This document shows positions 51,301 through 59,231 of a DNA stretch of 64,000 nt, in pieces. The notes beneath the pieces were generated by a model. The model searched no databases. It had not been told where the DNA came from and was given only the letters and a program-made list of their open reading frames with translations. Source of the DNA: an uncultured Sphingorhabdus sp. (GTDB lineage: Bacteria > Pseudomonadota > Alphaproteobacteria > Sphingomonadales > Sphingomonadaceae); NCBI GenBank assembly GCA_937873665.1, contig CALMYW010000518.1, forward strand, positions 62,001 to 126,000, read 5' to 3'. Numbering within the stretch: position 1 is the first letter of the stretch; each line of letters starts with the position of its first letter. The position numbers and the translations under genes were made by a program.

Positions 51301-51424
51301 TCTCGGTGCGCTTCCACCAGGCATAAGCAACAAGGCACAGCAAGAATATCAACACCGCGCCAAACAAATGGCGCTTCGACCAACGCCGGGTCGGCTGTGC
51401 TTCGGGAAGCTCTTCTTCCATCAT
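48305..51424 (-). CDS. ydbH: YdbH, intermembrane phospholipid transport protein
   Basis: A 1039-residue inner-membrane-anchored AsmA-like protein. N-terminal segment RHLFGAVLIFLLCLVAYAWWK crosses the membrane; the rest is a long beta-rich groove (for example GVRLKGRFADGKLYLGELDKL, then ELVLEPTILDFDVAAERRLTF and DISFEGLQQGSLA near the end) with the conserved C-terminal YdbH-domain AFQALRSISFREMRLGVEGKLDGE. Together with YnbE and YdbL it forms a lipid bridge redundant with TamB and YhdP in E. coli. Divergent from radC with 91 bp between. Confidence 0.93.
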   Translation of the reverse strand: MMEEELPEAQPTRRWSKRHLFGAVLIFLLCLVAYAWWKRTEIADGYVRDYLEKNGVRAAYEIEELGFSTQRIRNVAVGDPANPDLTAKSVELELTIGFGAPKLREIRANGVRLKGRFADGKLYLGELDKLRDMESKEPITLPDINLQLSDAILSLATPWGGVGIAAQGRGNLRNRFDGKLTGRSPQLADGGCTAKALRYDGAVRIRNVRPEFIGPLAAASIGCVDQKLAVAAPAIDGKIQFTEAFDRWIGDFAFMAKSAQADNMRADGIAGKLALNGNQQRTDYNLALSKAALRAPEFAMRNLAGEAEGSLGFSDAGLSVTARGDAQLSGASLPQSMLPSMDQLVRGTASTPVGPVVARLDPALRRAIRSFDGTTAFDIATAPTGSKLVLNGLFVRSDSGVILRQQAPFTLADGRLADPVSLTMTGGDLPTGKLLLRQQGLGWAGTLNLQPYSAPGGTISIPTLAFEGGGRRPWRFTGQATVTGPLLGGVVTGLSLPIDGLVSGGAFSMNAACTNVRYSGLATGALRLPAGSLRACPQSGSILSVAGGETRFALLIPSLSVDGILGSSALKASGNSISFDLDSGFGAKDVAVDLGRARTQSRFTIARLDGKLEGPGVYGTISGGAGQIGEVPLLIGEAGGKWSWQDGVLGLDSSLFISDAAQVDRFNPLRVPDMQVTLSNNVISAIGNLLEPESGVKVAEAQITHNLDSTTGNALLSVDGLRFNDRLQPEKITPLTLGHIAAVKGLLSGDGRIDWDGETVRSSGRFTVANTDLAAAFGPVEGLETEIRFTDLLGMVTEPGQIARVRSVNPGVPAYEGVIRYQLLPDQRVRIEEGRWPFHGGELVLEPTILDFDVAAERRLTFRLIGLDAEKFLAGYDLQNLQVSGIFDGTLPMVFNQEGGRIVGGYLVSRPGGGQLSYLGELTYEDMGVFANFAFQALRSISFREMRLGVEGKLDGEIITDVSFEGLQQGSLAKQNFFTKQLAKVPIKFNVRIEAEFLQLIGSIRGLYDADYALQQGKTLIDGQKDPVPGEGPPSGGKR

Positions 51425-51515
51425 TGGTCAAATGCGCCAAAGCCTTGCGCCATGCAACTTGGATTTCTACCAAACGCCTTGCAGCGAAGTCAAAATTGCG
51501 GAACAAGCCCGTTCA

Positions 51516-52211
51516 ATGGTTGCATCACGCGAAAAAGACGAAAATTATGGCGAAGGCCATCGCGAACGCCTTCGTGAGCGCCTTTTGGACAATGGCGGTG
51601 ATGGTTTACTTGATCACGAGCTGCTCGAATATTTGCTGATGCTTGCTATTCCGCGAATCGATACGAAGCCGATCGCCAAGCAACTGATCGCACATTATGG
51701 CAATCTCTCTTCGGTATTTACAGCTGATGCGTATAGCCTGCAGAATCAAAAAGGTATCGGCGAAAAGGCCGCTGCGGCGATCAAACTGGTGCAGGCACTG
51801 GCCTTGCGCATGGCGTCGGAACCTGTTCGCGAACAGCCGATATTGTCGAGTTGGCAGGCGCTGCTCGACTATTTGCGGCTCGATATGGCGCATCTGACGA
51901 TTGAGCGCGTGCGCGTACTCTATCTCAATTCAAAAAACATGCTGATCCGCGATGAGGTGGCCGGCGAAGGCTCAATAGACCAGGCCCCGATCTACACCCG
52001 TGAAATCATTCGTCGTTCTATCGACCTCGGCGCTGCCGCGATCATCCTGGTCCACAATCATCCGAGCGGCGACAGCGCGCCCAGCCGGCAGGACATATCG
52101 ATGACGCGCGAAATCATCGAGACCGGCAAGCGCCTTGGCATCTCGGTTCACGATCATGTCATTGTTGGCAAGGACGGCTTTTCGAGCATGCGCAGCGCAG
52201 GATTGATCTAG
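51516..52211 (+). CDS. radC: RadC family JAB domain protein
   Basis: A 231-residue protein. The N-terminal helical part ends with a helix-hairpin-helix (NQKGIGEKAAAAI), and the C-terminal JAB/MPN metalloprotease-like domain has a Glu in GEGSIDQAPI and the zinc motif HNHPSGDSAPSRQD. Despite the name, repair function is doubtful; the family's role is unknown. Start 51516 (MVASREKDENYGEGHRERLRERLL) matches the family N terminus. The open frame extends upstream without homologous content. Confidence 0.92.
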   Translation: MVASREKDENYGEGHRERLRERLLDNGGDGLLDHELLEYLLMLAIPRIDTKPIAKQLIAHYGNLSSVFTADAYSLQNQKGIGEKAAAAIKLVQALALRMASEPVREQPILSSWQALLDYLRLDMAHLTIERVRVLYLNSKNMLIRDEVAGEGSIDQAPIYTREIIRRSIDLGAAAIILVHNHPSGDSAPSRQDISMTREIIETGKRLGISVHDHVIVGKDGFSSMRSAGLI

Positions 52212-52557
52212 ATTGCATCGTAATTTGCTTTTTTTCAGCTCCTGATTGAACGCGATGTACTAGGGCACCATCAAGTCTATGCGTTGTTCATAGAAGATGT
52301 AAAATCGCGCCAGGTATCGTTGCAATCTCCTTACCCGGAATATGCTCCCTAGCGATCCCTACGCGCGCTTCCTCCTAGGTTTCTGGGTCGCAAGGAGGCG
52401 CGCAACCATAACAGAAGCCTGCCAAGGCTCATCGCAGTGCCTTCCTGCAAACACACCGGAGGTCTAACTTTAGATCGCCCCGCATAATCGGTTTGGCCGT
52501 CCCCAATCCGGCCAATAAATTCCCCTGCGGGGCGGTCTGTATATTCGAATAGTGGAA
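52212..52557. other. Gene-free region with two strong hairpins, possible ncRNA
   Basis: No ORF is supported in these 346 bp between convergent genes. Two structured elements stand out. At 52363-52403, GCGCG plus CCTCCT pairs with AGGAGG plus CGCGC with a small bulge. At 52472-52538, a 13-bp stem (AGATCGCCCCGCA with TGCGGGGCGGTCT, one G-U) encloses a 7-bp stem (TTGGCCG/CGGCCAA, loop 52500-52508). Neither has a clear T tract, so a simple terminator is not the best explanation. Confidence 0.45.
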
Positions 52558-53139
52558 CTATCGACGCGCTTTGCTGGCGTCTGCGATGTCATTGAGCAGC
52601 GACTTGCGAAGCGTCGACCCATCCTCAAAAGTCAGATCGTCAATTTTCCAGGCGCCACCCTCATTCCTGAATCGGAGTCGTAACGGCGCTCCCTGATCGC
52701 CCTCGGGGCCACGCCCCGGCGAAAAGACGATAGTGGCTTCAATTTGGCCTTTGGACCGCAACTTGTAACGCTGCGACAGCAATTTCGCTGTGGCGTTATC
52801 ATTGTCCTGACACTGGCAATACCAGTCAAAACCATTGAGCCCGTAAAGCTCCTCGCTTTCCTGCATCAGCTTGTCCCAGCGTGCAATCAGCGCACCAAGC
52901 GATAAGGTATATGGCGGTTCATAGCCGCTCTCTGCCGATCCCGCCGCATTGTCGGGGGCGTAACTGCCATCATCAGGCGCTTCCGGAAGCGGCTGCGAAT
53001 AGGGCGCGTATATTTTCGCAACAATGTCCCGAACCACAGCCTCATCTTGTTGTGCAGGCTGCTTGGCAGCGGATGCCTGAACAGGCAGCGCACAATAAAA
53101 TATCAATGCTGCAAGGACACGCGCCGTATCAGCGCGCAT
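52558..53139 (-). CDS. Exported hypothetical protein (DUF3828-like)
   Basis: A 193-residue secreted protein with signal peptide MRADTARVLAALIFYCALPVQASA. The mature part has VVRDIVAKIYAPYSQPLPEAP, a region TLSLGALIARWDKLMQE, GFDWYCQCQDND and IEATIVFSPGRG, with LRLRFRNEGGAWKIDDLTFEDGSTLRKSLLNDI at the end, resembling DUF3828/NTF2-like secreted proteins. Function unknown. It begins 3 bp after fdxA on the same strand and may share its mRNA, although in related genomes fdxA is usually followed by carD. Confidence 0.75.
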   Translation of the reverse strand: MRADTARVLAALIFYCALPVQASAAKQPAQQDEAVVRDIVAKIYAPYSQPLPEAPDDGSYAPDNAAGSAESGYEPPYTLSLGALIARWDKLMQESEELYGLNGFDWYCQCQDNDNATAKLLSQRYKLRSKGQIEATIVFSPGRGPEGDQGAPLRLRFRNEGGAWKIDDLTFEDGSTLRKSLLNDIADASKARR

Positions 53140-53141
53140 GC

Positions 53142-53480
53142 TCAGTCGCCCTGACCGGGATCGGGGGAGAAGAACTTCTCGAACTTGCCTTCAACGCCCT
53201 TGAAATCATCTGCGTCGGCAGGGGTTTCATGCTTGGTCGTGATGTTCGGCCATTCGGCGCTGTACTGCGCGTTTAGCTCAAGCCACTGCTCAAGACCATT
53301 TTCGGTGTCAGGCAGGATCGCTTCGGCGGGGCATTCCGGCTCGCAAACACCGCAATCGATACATTCATTGGGGTTGATGACGAGCATGTTCTCACCTTCG
53401 TAGAAGCAGTCCACGGGGCAAACCTCGACGCAGTCCATATATTTGCATTTGATGCAGGCATCGGTGACAACGTAGGTCAT
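53142..53480 (-). CDS. fdxA: Seven-iron ferredoxin
   Basis: A 112-residue ferredoxin with a [3Fe-4S] and a [4Fe-4S] cluster. Cysteines lie at 9, 12, 17, 21, 25, 40, 43, 46 and 50 ([20 protein letters not shown], then CPVDC and [12 protein letters not shown]). The C-terminal 60 residues ([20 protein letters not shown]) are the usual FdxA extension. It carries electrons, often for oxidative-stress or radical chemistry. It is transcribed after the S4-domain gene with 91 bp between them. Confidence 0.95.
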   Translation of the reverse strand: MTYVVTDACIKCKYMDCVEVCPVDCFYEGENMLVINPNECIDCGVCEPECPAEAILPDTENGLEQWLELNAQYSAEWPNITTKHETPADADDFKGVEGKFEKFFSPDPGQGD

Positions 53481-53571
53481 TGCTCGGTTTCTCCCCTAGG
53501 CAGTTCGGTTTGTTGTCCAACGCCTATTGTGCCTTTGGCGCGCAAGTCAACGGGGGAAATGTTCTGTGCAA

Positions 53572-53832
53572 TCAAATTTCGCTATAACTGGCCTGTGCCT
53601 CTTGTGCCGGGCCGCGCCGTTGCGGGATAGAAAGCAGCCGGATAGCGAGCGCCCCCTGCCCGCGCGGCATGGTGATGGTATCGCCCACTTTTACCTCCAC
53701 ACTGAGTTTTTCGACGCGATTGCCGTTGAGCCGGACATGCCCTTCACCGATCAACGTCTGGGCAAGGCTGCGCGATTTGGAGAGGCGCAAATGCCAGAGC
53801 AGCTTGTCTATCCGCAGCGACGCGCCAGCCAA
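53572..53832 (-). CDS. S4 domain RNA-binding protein (Hsp15-like)
   Basis: An 86-residue RNA-binding protein: LRIDKLLWHLRLSKSRSLAQTLIGEGHVRLNGNRVEKLSVEVKVGDTI is the S4 domain, followed by a short basic tail. Hsp15-type proteins rescue stalled 50S subunits that carry peptidyl-tRNA. In alphaproteobacteria this gene is commonly next to the SUV3-like helicase, as here (2-bp gap), suggesting co-translation and a shared role in RNA metabolism. Confidence 0.9.
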   Translation of the reverse strand: MAGASLRIDKLLWHLRLSKSRSLAQTLIGEGHVRLNGNRVEKLSVEVKVGDTITMPRGQGALAIRLLSIPQRRGPAQEAQASYSEI

Positions 53833-53834
53833 GC

Positions 53835-56681
53835 TTAGCCGCCCATCTTTTCCTTGAGCGCCGCAAGCTGAAGCGCAAGCGCAGACGGAGCCTCGCTTTT
53901 CGGCTTGGCCGGAGCTGCGGCCGGTTGCCTGTTTTGCACCGGTTTTCCGCCCTTCTTCGGCTTGCGATCATGCGACTTCGCGAGGCGCGGCGCAGGCTTC
54001 GCCTTACGGATACCCACCCAGCGCCAATATGTCAGTTTTACCGCCTGATCGTTGGTCGCGTCGGTTTTGGCAGGCTCGGCCTCAGCGCCATTTTCTTCGG
54101 CTGCGTCCACCGTAACAGGCTCTGCAGTGATCGATTCTTCCATTGCCGCTTCTTCGAGCGGGGCTGCTTTGGCAGGCTCATCCGCAACCAAAACAGCATC
54201 GGGTTCGCGAGCGTCCGACGCTTCAACGGTATTTTCCACGGTTTCTGCGTCCACATTCACTGCTTCAGCAACCGTCGCAACCGAGAGTGATTCGATGCGC
54301 CGGAATCCCGCATCACGCATCAACGCCTGCAAGCCTTCTTCGCTGAGGCCCAACGAGGTGGCAAAAGCCATGTCCATGCCGAATTCTAGCGCTTCGCCGC
54401 GCGCCTCATGCGCTTTTTTGATGACACGCTCGGCCAGGTCGATGCGCACATATTCATTGCCAATCCGGCGATAGCCTGCATTTCGGCAATCAGCCGCAGA
54501 GGCGAAGTCCCATTCTTTCAGGTGCACCGCGCTTTCGGGCGGCAATTCGGGCATGGTTTTTTCGGTTTGCGCCGAAAACAACGCCGCGCGCCAGCGCGTG
54601 GCGGCAGGTTTCAGGACCGCGTGGTGATAAACATCGAGCGCCCCGAACACGATGCCTGCCTTGCGCGCAACACCGCGCGCTTCCTTGGGCAAAGCCGTCA
54701 GCGTGTCGGCAAGGAACTGGCGTCCGGCAATCCCGCCAGCATCGGCCAGCCGCGCCGCCAAAGCGCGGACGACGCCATCGGTTGCGGCATCAGCCGCCAG
54801 TTGATTGAGCGCTACAAGGCCGCCCATATGCTTGGCAAGCTGCCCTTGAATCCAGCCTTCGGCACGTTCCACAATCGCACGCAGGTCTTCGCCTTCTATG
54901 CCTGCCACGGCGCGTGCAGGCTTGAAAATCGGCTGCAACAGGCTGCGTCCGCGCGCGATATGCCCCAGCACCGCGCCTTGCCAGAACAGCGCAGGGCGCC
55001 CTTCGCCATCGCGTCCAAGTGAAAACTCTTCGGTTTCGGCCATTGCCACCGCCCTTGCCTTTTCTTTCAGATATGCTGCCAGATGCCGTTCCGCTGCTGC
55101 AAGCAGCAATTTACGCTCCCCGACTCGCGCCGTGGAATCGACGCGAAAGGCAAATCCGTCAAGCTCGCCAATATGTTCGCCATCGACGAACACCTGATTT
55201 TCCGCGTCGACATGAACCGGCATCAGCGCATCATCCTTGCCGCCCTTGCGCATCAGCATCGATGTCCGCCGGTCGACGAAGCGCTGTCGCAGTGCATTGT
55301 GCAATGCGTCCGACAGTTTTTCCTCCAGATGCCGCGCGCGCTCCGCCATGGCTGGCGGGTCTTCGACCCAGTCCGCACGGTGCGCGACGTAAGACCATGT
55401 GCGGGCCGCGGCAATCTTTGCGGCAATCGTATCGACGTCGCCCTGTATGGTATCCAGCCGTGCAAGCTCGCCGGCGACATAGCTGTGCGGAAGAATGCCG
55501 CCCGTCGCCATATGTTCCCAAAACCCGGCGACAAAGCGGCTGTGATGTTCGGCACCAGTCTGGCGGAAATCAGGCAGGCTGGCGACTTCCCACAAACGTG
55601 CGACGCTTTTCGGCCCGGAAAGATGGCGCGTCACCTGCGGCATATCCGCGAGGCGTTTGAGCACAGCCAGATCGATGGCTTCGGGCGCGGCGCGCAATGG
55701 CGGACCGTCGGGTTTGGCCTCAAGATCGGCAATCAATTGCGACAGACTGCCGAACCTTGGCACCGCTTCGCGCCAATACATCCAGTCAAGCGCGGGGAAT
55801 TGGTGGCTTTCGATTGCCAGCACTTCTTCCGCAGTGAATTCCCCTGCTTCGCCTGCCACGGTGCCAAAGGTACCATCGCGCTGGTGCCGCCCAGCCCGCC
55901 CGGCGATCTGTGCCATTTCGGCGATCGTCAGTCGCCTTGTTCGATTGCCGTCGAATTTAGATAGTCCAGCAAAAGCAATATGCTGGACATCCAAGTTCAG
56001 ACCCATTCCAATCGCATCAGTGGCGACCAGATAGTCGACTTCACCTGACTGGAACATCTCAACCTGCGCGTTGCGGGTACGCGGGGAAAGCGCCCCCATC
56101 ACGACTGCCGCACCACCTCTCAGACGCCGCAGCAATTCGGCGACGGCATAGACCTGCTCCACCGAAAAGGCGACGATGGCGGTGCGCTTTGGCAGGCGCG
56201 AAAGTTTTTTGGGCCCCGAATAGCTCAAAGTTGAGAAGCGCGGGCGCGAGATGATCTCGGCATCGGGCAACAAGGCCCGCACCATCGGACGCAGGCTTTC
56301 GGAGCCAAGGATCATCGTCTCCTCACGCCCGCGCACATGCAACATCCGGTCGGTAAAGATATGCCCGCGTTCCGGGTCAGCCCCCAATTGCGCTTCGTCG
56401 AGCGCCGCAAAGGCAAACTGCCGCTCGACAGGCATTGATTCGGCGGTGCAGAGATACCAGCGCGCACCGGGCGGTTCGATGCGCTCTTCACCGGTAATCA
56501 GCGCGACTTCCTTCGGCCCCTTGATCGCGACCACCCGGTCGTAAATTTCGCGCGCCAGCAGCCGCAGCGGAAAGCCCATCACCCCGCTCGAATGCGCGCA
56601 CAGCCGCTCGACCGCAAGGTGCGTTTTGCCGGTGTTGGTGGGCCCAAGCACGGCCTTCACGGGAACTTTGGGGGAGGACAT
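53835..56681 (-). CDS. SUV3-like superfamily 2 RNA helicase
   Basis: A 948-residue helicase. Motifs: Walker A GPTNTGKTH at residues 13-21, motif II DEAQLGAD, GSESLRPMVRAL, then helicase domain 2 with SPRTRNAQVEMFQSGEVDYLVATDAIGMGLNLDVQHI and RRLTIAEMAQIAGRAGRHQRDG. It resembles mitochondrial SUV3, part of the RNA degradosome. The C-terminal 250 residues are unusual for the core enzyme: Ala/Glu/Val-rich low complexity followed by a basic Lys/Arg/Pro tail (KPKKGGKPVQNRQPAAAP), probably an RNA-binding tail. Confidence 0.92.
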   Translation of the reverse strand: MSSPKVPVKAVLGPTNTGKTHLAVERLCAHSSGVMGFPLRLLAREIYDRVVAIKGPKEVALITGEERIEPPGARWYLCTAESMPVERQFAFAALDEAQLGADPERGHIFTDRMLHVRGREETMILGSESLRPMVRALLPDAEIISRPRFSTLSYSGPKKLSRLPKRTAIVAFSVEQVYAVAELLRRLRGGAAVVMGALSPRTRNAQVEMFQSGEVDYLVATDAIGMGLNLDVQHIAFAGLSKFDGNRTRRLTIAEMAQIAGRAGRHQRDGTFGTVAGEAGEFTAEEVLAIESHQFPALDWMYWREAVPRFGSLSQLIADLEAKPDGPPLRAAPEAIDLAVLKRLADMPQVTRHLSGPKSVARLWEVASLPDFRQTGAEHHSRFVAGFWEHMATGGILPHSYVAGELARLDTIQGDVDTIAAKIAAARTWSYVAHRADWVEDPPAMAERARHLEEKLSDALHNALRQRFVDRRTSMLMRKGGKDDALMPVHVDAENQVFVDGEHIGELDGFAFRVDSTARVGERKLLLAAAERHLAAYLKEKARAVAMAETEEFSLGRDGEGRPALFWQGAVLGHIARGRSLLQPIFKPARAVAGIEGEDLRAIVERAEGWIQGQLAKHMGGLVALNQLAADAATDGVVRALAARLADAGGIAGRQFLADTLTALPKEARGVARKAGIVFGALDVYHHAVLKPAATRWRAALFSAQTEKTMPELPPESAVHLKEWDFASAADCRNAGYRRIGNEYVRIDLAERVIKKAHEARGEALEFGMDMAFATSLGLSEEGLQALMRDAGFRRIESLSVATVAEAVNVDAETVENTVEASDAREPDAVLVADEPAKAAPLEEAAMEESITAEPVTVDAAEENGAEAEPAKTDATNDQAVKLTYWRWVGIRKAKPAPRLAKSHDRKPKKGGKPVQNRQPAAAPAKPKSEAPSALALQLAALKEKMGG

Positions 56682-56795
56682 TATGGCGCCTGCCTATCAG
56701 CCCCCTTCCCGCGCGGCTAGACCGGATTTGGGCTGTTCGCTTCGGCTCGCCTTAAATAGTTGCAACTGAAATCTTTGCAGGGCATTTGCGATTGT

Positions 56796-57965
56796 ATGAG
56801 CAACCTCCCTACCCTTGATTTCGCGCTTGGCGAAAATGCGGAGATGATCCGCGAGACCACTTACCGCTTTTCCACCGACAAGATTGCACCGCTGGCTGCC
56901 AAAATTGACACGGATGACTGGTTCCCGCGCGAAGAATTATGGACTGCGATGGGCGAACTTGGCCTCCACGGGATCACTGTCGAGGAAGAAGATGGCGGCC
57001 TCGGGCTCGGCTATCTCGAGCATGTCGTCGCGGTTGAGGAAGTCAGCCGCGCCTCCGCCTCGATCGGTCTTTCCTATGGCGCGCATTCCAACCTGTGCGT
57101 CAACCAGATCCGCCGCTGGGCCAATCCCGAGCAAAAGGCGAAATATCTGCCCAAGCTGGTTTCTGGCGAGCATGTAGGCAGCCTTGCCATGTCCGAAGCA
57201 GGTGCGGGTTCGGACGTCGTTTCGATGAAGTTGAAGGCGGACAGCGTGCAGGGCGGTTTCGTGCTCAACGGCACGAAGTTCTGGATCACCAATGCGCCCT
57301 ATGCCGATACGCTGGTGGTCTATGCCAAGACCGCGCCCGAAAGCGGATCACGCGGAATCAGCGCCTTCCTGATCGAGATGGGTGACGAGGGCTTCAGCAT
57401 CGGCCAGAAAATCGACAAGGTCGGAATGCGCGGATCGCCTACCGCCGAGTTGGTGTTCAACGACTGCTTCGTCCCCGAAGACCGCATCATGGGGCCGTTG
57501 CATGGCGGCGTCGGCGTATTGATGAGCGGGCTGGATTATGAGCGCGTGGTGCTCGCTGGTTTGCAGCTCGGCGTGATGCAGGCCTGTCTCGACGTCGTTC
57601 TGCCCTATGTCCGTGAGCGAAAACAGTTTGGCAAGGCAATCGGCAGCTTCCAACTGATGCAGGGCAAGATTGCCGATATGTATGTCGCGCTCAATTCGGC
57701 GCGCAGTTATGTCTACAATGTCGCGCGCGCCTGCGACGCCGGGCAGACGACGCGCTTCGACGCAGCGGGCGCGATCCTGCTCGCCAGTGAAAGTGCGGTG
57801 AAGGTGGCCGGCGAAGCGATTCAGGCACTGGGCGGTGCAGGCTATACCAAGGACTGGCCGGTTGAGCGTTACTGGCGCGATGCCAAACTGCTCGACATAG
57901 GCGCAGGCACAAATGAAATCCGGCGGATGCTGATTGGGCGGGAACTGATCGGGGCGGTGGTTTGA
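56796..57965 (+). CDS. ivd: Isovaleryl-CoA dehydrogenase
   Basis: A 389-residue FAD-dependent enzyme converting isovaleryl-CoA to 3-methylcrotonyl-CoA in leucine breakdown. ELGLHGITVEEEDGGLGLGYLEH, LAMSEAGAGSDVVSMKLKA, WITNAPYADTLVVYAKT and LLDIGAGTNEIRRMLIGREL are family-typical, and the catalytic Glu lies in the GLDYERVVLAGL segment, as in IVD where it is in the G helix rather than near the C terminus. That placement distinguishes it from medium-chain enzymes. Other leucine genes (mccB etc.) are not in the window. Start 56796. Confidence 0.93.
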   Translation: MSNLPTLDFALGENAEMIRETTYRFSTDKIAPLAAKIDTDDWFPREELWTAMGELGLHGITVEEEDGGLGLGYLEHVVAVEEVSRASASIGLSYGAHSNLCVNQIRRWANPEQKAKYLPKLVSGEHVGSLAMSEAGAGSDVVSMKLKADSVQGGFVLNGTKFWITNAPYADTLVVYAKTAPESGSRGISAFLIEMGDEGFSIGQKIDKVGMRGSPTAELVFNDCFVPEDRIMGPLHGGVGVLMSGLDYERVVLAGLQLGVMQACLDVVLPYVRERKQFGKAIGSFQLMQGKIADMYVALNSARSYVYNVARACDAGQTTRFDAAGAILLASESAVKVAGEAIQALGGAGYTKDWPVERYWRDAKLLDIGAGTNEIRRMLIGRELIGAVV

Positions 57966-57969
57966 TAAA

Positions 57970-58245
57970 ATGGACAAAGCCGAACTCAATCGTCCGCTTA
58001 TTTCTGCACGAATAAACGATGAGGGCTATGCCGACGTCAGGATTGCTGCTTATCAGCTTGAAGGCCCATATAATTTTGGGCGTTTTTTGGCTGACGTCGC
58101 CCGACACGGGGCGCTAGCTTATTCAACAACTTGGTCATTGGATGAAAATGTAGCTTTAGAAGAAATTTGTGAGGGGTTGAGCGATCAGCTGCGGGACCAA
58201 AGTTCAAATGTCGAAAAAGTACAAGATGGGAGCTTGGATTCATGA
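57970..58245 (+). CDS. DUF5076-like small protein
   Basis: A 91-residue protein with NRPLISARINDEGYADVRIAAYQLEGPYNFGRFLADVARHGALAYS, then an acidic helix DENVALEEICEGLSDQLRDQ. The arrangement suggests a DUF5076-like domain. Its GC content is lower than neighbours. It starts 4 bp after ivd and is probably co-transcribed. Function unknown. Confidence 0.72.
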   Translation: MDKAELNRPLISARINDEGYADVRIAAYQLEGPYNFGRFLADVARHGALAYSTTWSLDENVALEEICEGLSDQLRDQSSNVEKVQDGSLDS

Positions 58246-58328
58246 CGAACGATAGTACCGAATGACTTCTTTCTCGACCATCCTGCGGACGGCCCCCTCC
58301 TCGTCTCAACTCAAAGATTTGGAATAGA

Positions 58329-59060
58329 ATGCGTCCCGTCCTTGGCATCATCGCGTGCAACCGCATCGTCGGCACTGAACCGGCGCAGGCCGTTATGGAG
58401 CGCTATATTCGCGCGGCGGTGACCTATGCCGATGTTGCGGCGTTGATCGTCCCTTCGCTACCCGACCTGATGACCGCGGCGGAGGTTGCCCCGCGACTTG
58501 ACGGCATTTTGTTGACGGGCAGCCCATCCAATGTCGCGACCGCGCGCTATGGCGACGATGGCGGTGAAGGACCGTTCGATGAAGGGCGCGACGAAATCGC
58601 GCTGTCGATGGTCGACCGGATGATCGATCTCAAAAAGCCGGTTTTCGGCATTTGCCGTGGTTTTCAGGAAATCAACGTCGCTCTCGGCGGCACATTGCGC
58701 CGCGATACCAGCGCGAGCGATGAACTGCTGCGCCATCATGCCCCCGATGGCGTCTCGTTTGACGCAATGTTCGACCATCGGCATCCGGTAGCGCTGGCCG
58801 ATGGCGGCATGCTCGCCTCTGCCTATGCGAAACCCGCACTCGACGTGAATTCGGTGCATTATCAAGGCATCGGCAAGCTGGCCGACGGCCTGACCATAGA
58901 AGCCCGCGCACCCGATGGCCTCGTCGAAGCCTATAGCGCCCGCCCCAATGGTGCACCGTTGCTCGCGGTGCAGTGGCATCCGGAATGGGGAACCGAAAAT
59001 GATCCGGACTCGCAGACCTATTTTCACCTGCTTGGAAAGGCGCTAAGAGGTGAGTTATGA
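58329..59060 (+). CDS. puuD: Gamma-glutamyl-gamma-aminobutyrate hydrolase-like peptidase C26
   Basis: A 243-residue class I glutamine amidotransferase-like hydrolase. The nucleophile Cys is in PVFGICRGFQEINVALGG, and the His-x-Glu pair in AVQWHPEWG. The N terminus RPVLGIIACNRIVG fits the PuuD/peptidase C26 group, whose E. coli member hydrolyses gamma-glutamyl-GABA in putrescine breakdown. Its proximity to a class III aminotransferase and a Pot ABC transporter supports a polyamine role. Confidence 0.9.
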   Translation: MRPVLGIIACNRIVGTEPAQAVMERYIRAAVTYADVAALIVPSLPDLMTAAEVAPRLDGILLTGSPSNVATARYGDDGGEGPFDEGRDEIALSMVDRMIDLKKPVFGICRGFQEINVALGGTLRRDTSASDELLRHHAPDGVSFDAMFDHRHPVALADGGMLASAYAKPALDVNSVHYQGIGKLADGLTIEARAPDGLVEAYSARPNGAPLLAVQWHPEWGTENDPDSQTYFHLLGKALRGEL

Positions 59061-59120
59061 ACCGGTGCATCACCCGTTATAACCGCTACCAAGCGCGAAT
59101 AGGCTTTTCGCCCTGAAATC

Positions 59121-59210
59121 CGTCGTCCCTGCGAAGGCAGGGACCGCAGCAGGTTTAAGCCGTTCTGGCTGAATAAACCTACAACGGCCCCTGCCTTCGC
59201 AGGGGCGACG
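59121..59210. repeat. 90-bp nested palindromic intergenic repeat, copy 2 (family B)
   Basis: Arms 59121-59146 and 59185-59210 are 26 bp and complementary except at two places where the pairing within each arm is kept by compensating changes. The centre has AGGTTTA...TAAACCT. It has the same length and plan as the copy at 11619-11708. It sits just upstream of the aminotransferase gene. Confidence 0.85.
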
Positions 59211-59231
59211 ACAAATATCAGGAGAATCTAC

